A stretch of 64,000 nt of DNA from SCRA01 sp035533275. GTDB taxonomy: Bacteria > Vulcanimicrobiota > Vulcanimicrobiia > Vulcanimicrobiales > SCRA01. The notes beneath the pieces are model-generated. The model saw nothing but the letters and a program-made list of their open reading frames with translations. It searched no databases and was not told the origin of the DNA. The stretch is taken from the NCBI GenBank assembly GCA_035533275.1, contig DATLUD010000020.1:55842-119841 (forward strand), read 5' to 3'. Shown piece after piece: positions 38,291 to 47,607 of this stretch; position 1 is the stretch's first letter; the number at the start of each line of letters is the position of its first letter. The translations under genes were made by a program, and so were the position numbers.

Positions 38291-39447
38291 GCTTGCCCTT
38301 CCTCCGACCGCACGCGCGCGAGCACGTGCGCCAAGTCGTGCGGAGCCAAGGCTCCCAAGAGACGCGGACCGGCCGCTCCGGTCACGTTCGGCAGACCGGC
38401 GGGTCGTCCGCGCAGCAGCTCGTAGCCCAGCACCGCGAAGGCGATGGCTTCCTTTGCGTCAGGGTCGATGCCTGCGCTGGCGGAGCTGCGGACCTCGCTG
38501 CCCGTCCAACGCGCGATCGCGGCGATCAGCGCGCGATTGCGCAGGCCGCCTCCCGAGGCGATGAGGGGGACGCCGGAGTACCCCGCGCTCGCCAGGGCGC
38601 GCGCGAGCGCCCGCGCGGTGATCTCCACCGCGCTCGCGAGCGCATCTTCCGGCGAGAGACGGCCCCAGACCTCGCCCAGCGCGTGCGCGCCGAAGCGCTC
38701 CCGCCCCGTCGACTTCGGCGGGGGCAGCGCGAACCACGGGTCCGCGAGAAAGCGCTCCACCAAGGTCTCGTCGGCGCATCCGCGCTCCGCGGCCTCGCCT
38801 CCGTCGTCGAAGGGCCTGCCCAGGCGCGTTCGCGCGAGCTCGTCGAGCAGCATGTTGCCGGGGCCGACGTCGAAGGCGAGCACGTCGCCGCCGCCCGCCG
38901 GCAAGAGCGTGACGTTGGCGATGCCGCCGAGGTTGAGCGCCGCGCGCCGCTCCCCGGCGCCGCCCAGGAGCAAGGCGTCCACGTACGGCACCAGCGGCGC
39001 GCCCTCGCCGCCCGCGGCGCAGTCGGCGCGCCGGAAGTCGTAGGCCACGGTGACGCCCAGGCGCTCGCGGATGGCGAACGCGTCGCCGATTTGCAGCGTC
39101 GCTCCGGCGGCGCCGGGCCGGCGCCCGACGTGATGGAGCGTCTGCCCGTGCGAGGCCGCGAAGTCGAGCCGCAGGCCCCGCGTCACGTGCGCCGCCGCCT
39201 CGCCGAACGCGGCCCCCACGTCGGCATCCAGCTCGCAGATGGCGCGCGCGGCACCGGCTCCGCGCGGCGACTCCGATTGCGCCGGCGGCAGCAGAGCGCG
39301 CAGCCGGCTCGCCAGCGACGGGTCGTAGCGCACCGTCTCGAAGCGCAGCACTCGCACGTCGTACGCTCGGCCGCGCGGGCGGAGATCGACCGCCGCGACG
39401 TCGATGCCGTCGAGCGAGGTGCCCGACATCAGCCCCGCCGCGATCAC
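38287..39447 (-). CDS. anmK: AnmK anhydro-N-acetylmuramic acid kinase
   Basis: 386-residue kinase that opens the 1,6-anhydro ring and phosphorylates it to MurNAc-6-P. Motifs: AAGLMSGTSLDGIDVAAVDL at the N-terminus, ASHGQTLHH, NLGGIANVTLLP, AFDVGPGNMLLDE and ASGGGLRNRALI. The GTG at 39447 overlaps the hydrolase stop (GTGA). It handles the anhydro-sugar made when NagZ cuts GlcNAc-anhMurNAc, implying lytic-transglycosylase products are imported, although no AmpG permease is seen in the window. Confidence 0.96.
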   Translation of the reverse strand: MIAAGLMSGTSLDGIDVAAVDLRPRGRAYDVRVLRFETVRYDPSLASRLRALLPPAQSESPRGAGAARAICELDADVGAAFGEAAAHVTRGLRLDFAASHGQTLHHVGRRPGAAGATLQIGDAFAIRERLGVTVAYDFRRADCAAGGEGAPLVPYVDALLLGGAGERRAALNLGGIANVTLLPAGGGDVLAFDVGPGNMLLDELARTRLGRPFDDGGEAAERGCADETLVERFLADPWFALPPPKSTGRERFGAHALGEVWGRLSPEDALASAVEITARALARALASAGYSGVPLIASGGGLRNRALIAAIARWTGSEVRSSASAGIDPDAKEAIAFAVLGYELLRGRPAGLPNVTGAAGPRLLGALAPHDLAHVLARVRSEEGQA

Positions 39448-40481
39448 GGCGCGGGGGGCTCCGTGTCGAGCAGCGCGCCTTCGAAGACCGCCTGTCGCAG
39501 CGCGCGAGTGTCTCCGCGACCGGCGTAGACGCTGTTGGTCAGCAGCACGGCCACGAGGCCGCGGTCGGGATCGGCCCAGACGCAGGTCCCCGTGAACCCC
39601 GTGTGGCCGAACGCCTTCGGGGACCAGTAGCGGCCACACGAGTTCTCATCGGTGGTGCGCAGCGCCCAGCCCAGGCCGCGCCGCAGGATGGGATCCCATG
39701 CCTGCTCGCGCACGGCCTCGCCGGCGAGCTCCTCGGGCAGCAGCGCCAGGCTCTGAGCCTCCAGGAAGGCGCGCGCCAAGCGCGCCGCCGTCCTCGCATC
39801 GCCGAACATGCCGGCGTGGCCCGCGACGCCGCCCATGGCGTAGCACTTCTCGTCGTGCACCTCGCCGTGCATCAGCCGCCCCCGCCACGGGCAGCGCTCC
39901 GTGACGGCGATGCGCGCGCGCAGCTCCTCCGCCGGCAGATAGCCGACGTCGGCGCCCGCCCCCAGCGGATCGAGCACCTCGTCGCGCACGACGCGCTCCA
40001 GCGGCGCGGCGGCGGCGCGCGCGATGGCCAATCCGAGGATGATGAAGCCCAGGTCGCTGTAGACGACGCGCTCGCCCGGGCGCGCCACGAGGTCGGCCTC
40101 CAACGCATAGCGCAGGACGTCGCCATCGCCGAGCGTGCGCACATCGACGCCCGAGCGCAGCCCACCCGTGTGCGCGAGCAGCATGCGCAGCGTGACTCCC
40201 TGCTGCCCGTTCCGCCACTCCGGAACCCACGGGGCCACCGGCGCGTCGAGCGCCAGCGCGCCGCGCGCCACCAGCCGCAACGCCGCCGTCGCGACGAAGA
40301 GCTTGGTCAGCGAGGCGTAGTCGAAGAGCGAGCTGGGGTCGGCTGGCCTGCCCCCGGGCTGCAGCACGCCGACGGCGCGTTCGGCGCTCCGTCCGTTACG
40401 CTCGACGCGCAGCACGGCCGCCGTGAACCGCGAGCCCGCGGCGGCGCGCAGCGCCTCCTCCGCGCGCGCCAGCTCCATCAT
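39444..40481 (-). CDS. serine beta-lactamase-like hydrolase (class C / PBP4* type)
   Basis: 345-residue serine hydrolase with the penicillin-binding fold: nucleophile SxxK as SLTK in DYASLTKLFVATAAL, YxD as YSD (VVYSDLGFII) in place of the usual YxN, and HTG in GHTGFTG. No signal peptide is visible, so it is probably cytosolic. In Bacillus a YbbE/PbpE-like protein lies in the equivalent nagZ-murQ cluster, so a role in trimming muropeptide stem peptides or D-amino-acid amides is plausible. Two adjacent ATGs (40481 or 40478) are possible starts; the first forms an ATGATG at the nagZ stop. Confidence 0.88.
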   Translation of the reverse strand: MMELARAEEALRAAAGSRFTAAVLRVERNGRSAERAVGVLQPGGRPADPSSLFDYASLTKLFVATAALRLVARGALALDAPVAPWVPEWRNGQQGVTLRMLLAHTGGLRSGVDVRTLGDGDVLRYALEADLVARPGERVVYSDLGFIILGLAIARAAAAPLERVVRDEVLDPLGAGADVGYLPAEELRARIAVTERCPWRGRLMHGEVHDEKCYAMGGVAGHAGMFGDARTAARLARAFLEAQSLALLPEELAGEAVREQAWDPILRRGLGWALRTTDENSCGRYWSPKAFGHTGFTGTCVWADPDRGLVAVLLTNSVYAGRGDTRALRQAVFEGALLDTEPPAP

Positions 40482-42061
40482 GCCCCCTCGATGGCAACCG
40501 GCAGGCGCCCCGCCGGGACGCAGGCGCCCGTCATCGCGTCGGCGGCCGCCTCCAGAGAGATGCCCTCGTCGCCGAACGTGAACAGGACGCGCCGCGCGCC
40601 GGGGAGCAGCACCGCGTCGTACGGCTCCCGCGCAACGATCACGAGCGCCTCCGGCGCGCACTCCAGCAACGCCCGCGCGGAAGCGACCTGCGCCGGATCG
40701 TGCTGGGCGCGCCGCACCACGATCGCCACGTGCTCCGCGTCGTCCGCGGAGGCGATGGCGTCACGCGCCGCGCGGATCTGCCCCTCGTCGGGCGCGCTGG
40801 AGCATCGGGCCTCCGCCAGCCGGACCCCACGCTCGCGCAGCGCCGCGCCAAGGCGCGGCACGCCGGCGACGCCATCCACGGGAGTCGCGACTCCGCGCGC
40901 CGGCGCCTCGAACGAGACGACGGCGGCTCGCGATCCCCGTTGCCAGCGCGCCAACGGCTCGCGCAGGCTCACCAGCGCGGCCCGCGCGGCCTCGCGGCCC
41001 AAGCCGGCGTCATCGACGGGGAGCGGCACCTGCCCACGCAAGCGGGTGCGCAGCGCGTCGACGCGCGCCACCGCCTCCTCCAAGCGCGCGGCGGAGATCC
41101 CTCCGCCGCGGACGGCCTCGGCAATCGCTCGAGCGATGCGCGCGGCGAGATCGAGATGGTCGCTCACCACCAACAGATCTGCCCCCGCCGCCAGGGCCTC
41201 GACGGCGCCGCGCTCGCTGCCGATGGTGTCCGCGATCGCGCCCATCTCCAGGCAGTCGGTCACGCAGACCCCCGCGAAGCAGAGCTCCTCGCGCAGGACG
41301 CCCGTGAGCAGGCGGCGCGAGAGCGTGGCGGGGCGGCCGTCGGGCTCGAGCGCGGGGACGGCTACGTGCGCGGTCATCACCATGGAGACGCCGGCCGTTG
41401 CGGCGCGGGCGAACGGCGCCAGATCGCGCGCGCGCAGCGTCTCGATGGTGGCCTCGACGGTGGGCAGCGCGAGGTGGCTGTCAACGGCGGTGGCGCCGTG
41501 GCCGGGAAAGTGCTTGACGGCGGCCGCCACCCCCGCGCGCTCGATACCGCGCGCCACGGCGAGTCCCAGCCGGGCCACACGTTGGGCGTCGTCCCCGAAG
41601 GAACGCGTGCCGATGACGGTGTTGCGCGGATCGCTGGCGACGTCGAGCACGGGCGCGAAATCGACGTTGCCCCCGGCGCGGCGCACGTCGCGCGCGAGCG
41701 CGCGTCCCACGCGTTCGCAGAGCGCCTCGTCGTCCGCGGCTCCCAGCGCCATGGCCGAGGGCAGCTCCGCGGCGCCGCGGCGCAACCGCGCGACGCGACC
41801 GCCCTCTTGATCGTAGGCGACCAGCAGCGGTGGACCGTCATCGAGCTCGCAGGCCTGGCGCGCGCGCTCCGCGAGGCGTCGCGCGCCTTCGACGTCGGTG
41901 ACGTTGCGCTCGAAGAGGATGATGCCCGCGGGTCGCAGCGCGGAGAGGGCGGCGAGGACTCCGGGCGCGGCTTGCGTGCCCTCGAAGCCGACGCACAGCG
42001 TCCGCGCGGCCAAACGCTCCAGATCCGTCGCCACGCATGCCGCTACGACGGCGCACGGCAC
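40478..42061 (-). CDS. nagZ: NagZ-type beta-N-acetylglucosaminidase (GH3)
   Basis: 527-residue GH3 glycosidase removing GlcNAc from cell-wall fragments. TIM-barrel motifs: ILFERNVTD, VAYDQEGGRVARLR, NVDFAPVLDVASDPRN, KHFPGHGATAVDSHLALP (the Asp-His acid/base dyad of NagZ) and VCVTDCLEMGAIAD (nucleophile Asp). It carries an additional C-terminal alpha/beta domain (about residues 350-527), as in the Bacillus enzyme rather than the short proteobacterial one. No signal peptide, so cytosolic. The GTG at 42061 is preceded by GAGGAACC. First gene of the overlapping recycling operon. Confidence 0.94.
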   Translation of the reverse strand: MPCAVVAACVATDLERLAARTLCVGFEGTQAAPGVLAALSALRPAGIILFERNVTDVEGARRLAERARQACELDDGPPLLVAYDQEGGRVARLRRGAAELPSAMALGAADDEALCERVGRALARDVRRAGGNVDFAPVLDVASDPRNTVIGTRSFGDDAQRVARLGLAVARGIERAGVAAAVKHFPGHGATAVDSHLALPTVEATIETLRARDLAPFARAATAGVSMVMTAHVAVPALEPDGRPATLSRRLLTGVLREELCFAGVCVTDCLEMGAIADTIGSERGAVEALAAGADLLVVSDHLDLAARIARAIAEAVRGGGISAARLEEAVARVDALRTRLRGQVPLPVDDAGLGREAARAALVSLREPLARWQRGSRAAVVSFEAPARGVATPVDGVAGVPRLGAALRERGVRLAEARCSSAPDEGQIRAARDAIASADDAEHVAIVVRRAQHDPAQVASARALLECAPEALVIVAREPYDAVLLPGARRVLFTFGDEGISLEAAADAMTGACVPAGRLPVAIEGA

Positions 42062-42090
42062 GGTTCCTCGACGGGCGCCGGCGAGGTTAC

Positions 42091-42513
42091 CTACCGCAGG
42101 CGGACGATCTGCGCGATCGGCTCGCCGCCGACGAACGTCATGTAGATGTCCACGTGCTGCCCGGGGCGCAAGTCGGCGATCGAGAGGGAGCGGTTCCCGC
42201 TCTGCTCCAGCGTGGTGGTCGGCGTGAGGACGATGCGCCTGCGAACGCCGCCGGCCTCGACCACGAGCACGTTGCGCCCGAAATCCACCGAGACCACCGT
42301 TGCGCGCACGACGCCGCCGCGCTGAGCCGGAGCTCCCTCCGCGTTACCGCCGCCTTCGCCGTGCTCCTGGTTGCCGCGCTCTCCCTGCGCGTGAAGCGGC
42401 GCCGCGGCCGCGCGCACCGGCGCGGCCGAGGCGGGAAACGCTGACCCGGCCACGGCGATGACGGCGAGGAGCGCGACGGCAAAGAACGATCCGGTTGGAC
42501 GGCGGATGTGCAT
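42091..42513 (-). CDS. small secreted protein with DUF5666-like beta domain
   Basis: 140 residues: signal peptide (MHIRRPTGSFFAVALLAVIA ... FPASAAP), a Gly/Glu-rich linker and a small beta domain reading VVRATVVSVDFGRNVLVVEAGGVRRRIVL ... DLRPGQHVDIYM (two segments). This resembles DUF5666/OB-like domains that begin with a G.V.....g...V.....G pattern. The ATG at 42513 is chosen because the signal peptide follows immediately. It lies 29 nt upstream of nagZ and could be the first gene of that operon. Function unknown. Confidence 0.72.
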   Translation of the reverse strand: MHIRRPTGSFFAVALLAVIAVAGSAFPASAAPVRAAAAPLHAQGERGNQEHGEGGGNAEGAPAQRGGVVRATVVSVDFGRNVLVVEAGGVRRRIVLTPTTTLEQSGNRSLSIADLRPGQHVDIYMTFVGGEPIAQIVRLR

Positions 42514-42574
42514 ATCGCTGTGGTAACGCACGGCGCCAGGGTTTCGTTGCGCCCACCGCGCAAAGCCTTGTGCC

Positions 42575-43426
42575 ATGAGCGATCTGCCGATTCGCGTCTT
42601 AGGCTCCACCGGAGTCGAGGTCACCGCGCTCGGTATGGGGGGCGAGGGAGTCCTCCGTACGTTCGGCTATGCCGATGAAGCGGCCGCCGTGATCGAGCGA
42701 GCGCTTGCGGAGGGCATCACCTATCTCGAGAGCGCGCGGGCCTACAGCGGGAGCGAGTCGTACTACGGAGCGACGCTCGGAGCGCGCCGCGAGGGCATCT
42801 TCTTGGCCTCCAAGGCCCACGAGCGCAGCCGCGCGGGGGCTTTGGCCCAGTTGGAGACGACCCTGCGCGCGCTGCGCGCCGACCACCTCGACCTCTGGCA
42901 GCTCCACGACGTGCGGGAGTGGCGGGAGGTGGACTCCTTCGAGGAGCCGGGGGGGGCCTACGCCGCCTTCGCCGAGGCGAAGGAGCGCGGCCTGGTTCGC
43001 TTCATCGGCGTCACCGGGCATCACGATCCCGCGGTCCTACGGGCATGCGTGGAGCGCTTTCGCTTCGACACGGTCCTGTTGCCGGTGAACCCCGCCGAAG
43101 CCGCGCGGGACGCCTTCGCGCGCGAGGTGATCCCGGCCGCGCGCTTGCGCGGCATGGGCGTGATCGGAATGAAGGTCTTCGCGCGCGGCCTGCTGCTCGA
43201 ACCCCGGCTAGGCCTCACGGTCTCCGAGTTGGTCCGCTACGCGCTCTCCCACGACGTCGACACGATCGTCGTAGGTTACGACGACCCCGCTCAGGTCTCC
43301 GCGGCGGCATCCGCGGCGCGAGCGTTCTCACCCATGGCCGGGCCGGAGCGGGCTCAGCTGGAGCGGCGCGTGGCGGCGTTGGCCGCGCGCCTCACGTATT
43401 ACCGTCGGCCGGAGCCGGTGCGATGA
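42575..43426 (+). CDS. aldo/keto reductase family protein
   Basis: 283-residue (beta/alpha)8 oxidoreductase of the AKR family, NADPH-dependent by family. Seen: VLGSTGVEVTALGMGG start, active-site segment ITYLESARAYSGSESYYG (the usual Asp of DTAxxYG is Glu here), Lys in IFLASKAHER and His in DLWQLHDV. Tyr, Lys and His of the tetrad are kept while Asp is replaced by Glu. Substrate unknown. The 3' end overlaps the convergent 43392 gene by 35 bp. Confidence 0.85.
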   Translation: MSDLPIRVLGSTGVEVTALGMGGEGVLRTFGYADEAAAVIERALAEGITYLESARAYSGSESYYGATLGARREGIFLASKAHERSRAGALAQLETTLRALRADHLDLWQLHDVREWREVDSFEEPGGAYAAFAEAKERGLVRFIGVTGHHDPAVLRACVERFRFDTVLLPVNPAEAARDAFAREVIPAARLRGMGVIGMKVFARGLLLEPRLGLTVSELVRYALSHDVDTIVVGYDDPAQVSAAASAARAFSPMAGPERAQLERRVAALAARLTYYRRPEPVR

Positions 43427-43691
43427 GCTCGCGCCCGTAGGCCGCGCGATCCCCGGCCGCCACCGCCTCGCGCAGCCGCTGCACGCGGTCGTCCTCCGCC
43501 GGCAGCCCCGTCAGCACCAAACGCAGGGCCAAGAACGCCTCGTCGGCGGCGCGCGCTCCAACCAGCTCGAATGCCCGGTAGTACGGTTGCGCCGCGGGAC
43601 GCTCGCTGCGGTCCCGCAGGATCCGCTCCACGAGCGCGGCCTTCGAGATCGCCTTCTCGAAGAAATAGGCATCGATCGCGCCGGTAGTCAT
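43392..43691 (-). CDS. hypothetical protein, 99 aa
   Basis: 99-residue helical protein without signal peptide or recognised domain (MTTGAIDAYFFEKAISKAAL at the start; LALRLVLTGLPAEDDRVQRL later). The amino acid make-up is normal for a globular protein, and the ATG follows a region without a clear ribosome site. It overlaps the aldo/keto reductase gene tail to tail by 35 bp. I do not recognise a family. Confidence 0.55.
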   Translation of the reverse strand: MTTGAIDAYFFEKAISKAALVERILRDRSERPAAQPYYRAFELVGARAADEAFLALRLVLTGLPAEDDRVQRLREAVAAGDRAAYGRELIAPAPADGNT

Positions 43692-43714
43692 GCCGACGGG
43701 TTGGCGCGCGGATG

Positions 43715-44074
43715 CTACGGTCCCTGGCTTCCGGCCGCAGACCGCGCCTGCATCTCCAGCACCTGGAGGCGTTGCTCCAACAGGCCGCGCTGGAGGCGCG
43801 CGTCGACGTCGTCGATCTGGCGGCGCAGGCGCTGGTCGCCCAGCAGCCGCTGCACGTCCAAGCGCTGTTGCTGGAGGTCCAGCGTACGCCGCAAGCTCTG
43901 ACTCAGCTGCTGCTGCAGCAACTGCTGTTGCAGCAGCGTGCGCGCGGTTGCATCCTGCATCGGCTGGTAGGTCGGCGATAGAAGGATCACGGTGTTCGCG
44001 CCGGCGGGCCGCGATGCGCAGACCATGGCTGCGATGAGGCACGTCGTCGCGAGGACCGCGCGGATCGTGAGCAT
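43715..44074 (-). CDS. small secreted Gln/Leu-rich coiled-coil protein
   Basis: 119 residues with a signal peptide (MLTIRAVLATTCLIAAMVCA, cleavage near PAGANT). The mature part is almost entirely one Gln/Leu/Arg-rich heptad-like helix (LLQQQLLQQQLSQSLRRTL, then further LQQQRLDVQRLL repeats). Probably a periplasmic coiled coil; function unknown. It lies 57 nt downstream of the MBL-fold gene on the same strand, with a GCCCGC/GCGGGC hairpin (44111-44129) between. Confidence 0.65.
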   Translation of the reverse strand: MLTIRAVLATTCLIAAMVCASRPAGANTVILLSPTYQPMQDATARTLLQQQLLQQQLSQSLRRTLDLQQQRLDVQRLLGDQRLRRQIDDVDARLQRGLLEQRLQVLEMQARSAAGSQGP

Positions 44075-44131
44075 CGGTTTGGCCCTCGACGTTCAGTATA
44101 CGCCGCTCGAGCCCGCGCGGGAAGCGGGCCT

Positions 44132-44970
44132 TCAGATCACCATCAAGTCCCGGCCGACGATCAGCTCGCCGTCGAAGTGGGCCGCGGCAGCCGCGCGCCA
44201 GCTCTCCTCGGGCACCGGATCCGCCGGGACGAAATGCGAGAGCACCAGCGTCTTGACGCCGGCCTCGCGCGCGACGGCGCCGACTTGGTCCTGCGTGGTG
44301 TGGCTGTCGAGCAGATGGCGCCGCAGGCGCGTCGCGTTCGCCAGGCGGGCGCAGATCTCGTCGAGCGCCGGCTCGTAGAGCACCTCGTGCACCAGCACGT
44401 CGGCGCCTCGCGCCAGCTCGATCAAGCTCCGGCAGGGCGCCGTGTCCCCTGAGAAGACGATCGAGCGATCAGGCGTGTCGAAGCGGAAGGCGAGGGCGGG
44501 TTCGACGGGCGGGTGAGCGACGGTGACGCACCGCACCGCCACGCGCTCGTCGCGGTAGACCTCGCCGGCGCGGTCGATCTCGTGGGCGCGAATCAGCGAG
44601 GCCAAGGGCGGCCGCCCCTCGTCGGCGATGCGCGTGGCGATGTCGTAGGCGTTGAGCGTCAGGAATTGCTCCGTCATCGCGCGTAGCGGCGGCGGGCCGT
44701 AGGCGTCCACGGGCGTGTCCAGACCGCCGGTCCACGATAGGAGCAAGAGATTGCCGTAGTCGGCATTGTGGTCGGAGTGGTGATGCGTCACGAAGACGGC
44801 GCGCAGCGAGCGAAAGCCGATTCCCGCCAGCGCCAGCTGCCGCGCCACGCCGTTGCCGCAGTCGACCACGTAGGTGACGCCGTCGACGATCACCGCGTGC
44901 GCAGGCGCCGACCTCGTGCGCTTGGGCATCGGCCCACCGGCCGTTCCCAGGAGCACCAGCTTGGTCTCGC

Positions 44971-44974
<4 letters not shown>
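44132..44974 (-). CDS. MBL-fold metallo-hydrolase (RNase Z / arylsulfatase-like)
   Basis: 280-residue metallo-beta-lactamase fold hydrolase. Metal motif HHHSDHN (in VFVTHHHSDHNADYGN), later Asp in IVFSGDTAPC and His in LVLSHFVPAD. It begins LVLLGTAGGPMPKRTRSAP, the opening of the RNase Z-like/AHL-lactonase-distant group used for arylsulfatase and small-molecule esters. The gene starts in an ATGA overlap with the ABC ATPase, so it is translationally coupled to the amino acid transporter. The substrate is not evident. Confidence 0.88.
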
Positions 44975-45760
<786 letters not shown>

Positions 45761-45774
<14 letters not shown>

Positions 45775-46627
45775 GGAGTCCCGTCCCCGAGCGCTCCAAA
45801 CGGCGCTCGAGCAGGTATTGGCCGACGCTCGTGATCGACGTCAGCGCGAGATACCAGAACGTGGCCACCAGCATCAGCTCGATGGTGCGCAGGTTGGCCG
45901 AGGAGATGTTCTCCGCCGCCGTCAGCAAGTCGCCGCCGGCGATCACCGAGACCAGCGACGTGGCCTTCAGGAGCGAGATGAATTGGTTGCCCGCCGGCGG
46001 CACGATGACGCGCAGGGCCTGCGGCAGGATGATCCGGCGCATCGCCAGGCCGCTCGACATCCCCAGGGCGATGGCCGCGTCCACCTGGCCGCGGTCGACG
46101 GCCATGATCCCCGCCCTCACGATCTCCGCCATGTACGCGCCTTCGTTGAGGCCGAGCGCGACGACCGAGGCCACGAATGGCGTCATCACGGCGTTGGTCT
46201 TCAGCGAGAAGAGGGCGAGATGCGTGTAGGGGATGCCGATGCCCACGTACTGGAAGAGCAGCGCCAGGTTGCCCCAGACCAGTATCTGCACCAGCAGCGG
46301 CGTGCCGCGGAAGAGCCAGGTGTAGAGCGTGCTGCCAAGCCGCAGCACCGCGCTGGGGGAGAGGCGCATCACCGCCAGCACGATCCCGAGGACGATGCCG
46401 ACCAGTTGCGAGAGAACGGCCAGCACGACGGTGATGCGCAGCCCCGCCAGGATCGCCGGCGCGAACTGGTACTGCACGACCGCCGCATGGTCGATGTTGG
46501 GATTCCGGAAGACCGAGACCGTCAGCATGGCGGCCAAAGTCAGCACCACCGCGCTGCCGATCCAGAGCCCCGGCCTGCGGAGTGGAACGGCCCGGATCGG
46601 CTCGCGGCGTACGGTGGGCGCGGGCAC
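45761..46627 (-). CDS. polar amino acid ABC transporter permease
   Basis: 288-residue HisM/GlnP-type permease with about five to six membrane segments. It has ILAGLRITVVLAVLSQLVGI, a FRGTPLLVQILVW motif and the EAA loop EIVRAGIMAVDRGQVDAAIALGM / RRIILPQALRVIVPPAGNQF. Only one permease gene is present, so it likely forms a homodimer. GTG start, 4 nt after the binding-protein stop. Confidence 0.95.
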
Positions 46628-46631
46628 GGGG

Positions 46632-47471
46632 CTAGATCTTGACGTTCTTGCCGCCGTTGATCGTCGCCGCCTTCACGGCTCCGCCCTCGACGCCGTACTT
46701 GGCGAGGATCTTGCCGTAGGTGCCGTCGGCGATGATCTTGTCGAGCGCGGCCTTCAGCGCGTCGCGCAGCTGGGGATCGCTCTTGGAGACGCCGATGCCC
46801 AGCGGCACGGGCTGATACTCGTGACCCGGAACGATGTCGAAGAGGGTGCCGTGCTCCGCGTTCTTGGCCAGGTAAGCCATGACCGGCGAGTTGCCCAGGA
46901 ACGCCGTGACGTGGCCCGACTGCACCTGCAGGCGCGCCTCGGCCGGCTGAGCGTATTGCAGGTTCTGGATGGGCGGCTTGCCCGTGGCCTTGCACGTGAC
47001 GTTGGTCTCGTCGACGAGCGTGACCTGCGTGGACCCCTGGACGGTCGAGAGCGACTTGCCGCAGAGGCTCTCGATGCTCTCGATGTGCTCCGGGTTGCCC
47101 TTCTTCACCAAGATCGTGGTCCCGAGATTGAAGAAGTCGACGAAGTCGATGACCTGCTCTCGCGCAGGGGTGTCGTTCATCAGCGTGAAGGCGATGTCGA
47201 TCCGCTTGGCCTCCATCGCCGGCAGGATGGCGCTGAACGGCATCGACGTGAAGACGATCGGTCGCCCCAGCTCCTTGCTCATGGCCGCGGCCAGGTCGAC
47301 GATCACCCCTTGCAGCGTGGTGCCGTCGGAGGCATACGAGATCATCGGCGGGCTATTGGTGATCGAGCCCGCCGTGATGGGATTGGCCGCGAGCGCGGCG
47401 CCGGGGGAGACGGCAGCCGACAACGCGGCGCCGAACATCACGAGCGACGCCAGTCTCTGAATGGCTCTCAT
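46632..47471 (-). CDS. periplasmic amino acid-binding protein (SBP family 3)
   Basis: 279-residue family 3 solute-binding protein with a signal peptide (MRAIQRLASLVMFGAALSAA ... AALAANP). The mature protein has PPMISYASDGTTLQGVIVDLAAAMSKELG, SILPAMEAKRIDIAF-like (SAILPAMEAKRIDIAFT), and NDTPAREQVIDFVDFF, all typical. The ATG at 47471 has GAGGAG seven nucleotides upstream. Two cysteines (SLCGKSL and NVTCKATG) may form a disulfide. First gene of the operon that ends with the MBL hydrolase. Confidence 0.93.
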   Translation of the reverse strand: MRAIQRLASLVMFGAALSAAVSPGAALAANPITAGSITNSPPMISYASDGTTLQGVIVDLAAAMSKELGRPIVFTSMPFSAILPAMEAKRIDIAFTLMNDTPAREQVIDFVDFFNLGTTILVKKGNPEHIESIESLCGKSLSTVQGSTQVTLVDETNVTCKATGKPPIQNLQYAQPAEARLQVQSGHVTAFLGNSPVMAYLAKNAEHGTLFDIVPGHEYQPVPLGIGVSKSDPQLRDALKAALDKIIADGTYGKILAKYGVEGGAVKAATINGGKNVKI

Positions 47472-47607
47472 GCACACACTCCTCGCATCTAGCGCGGTAT
47501 CTAGCGCGTCACCCGCCCCGGGGAGATACGCGAACGAGCCGCTGGGTTCCCTTGCTGCCCGCGGTGCGTCGGGGGAGCGGCGCGCGCCGGCGGCTAACCT
47601 GCCAGCG
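47472..47607. promoter_or_regulatory. divergent promoter region with 12-bp tandem repeat
   Basis: Between the amino acid-binding protein and the NHL protein. It contains ATCTAGCGCGGT (47487-47498) directly followed by ATCTAGCGCGTC (47499-47510). A tandem repeat here could be a regulator-binding site; no known operator is matched. Confidence 0.35.

Noticed and set aside
43761..43965. CTG/CAG-rich short repeats as a CRISPR or microsatellite
   Set aside because: They encode the Gln/Leu heptads of the small coiled-coil protein and show no regular spacer structure.
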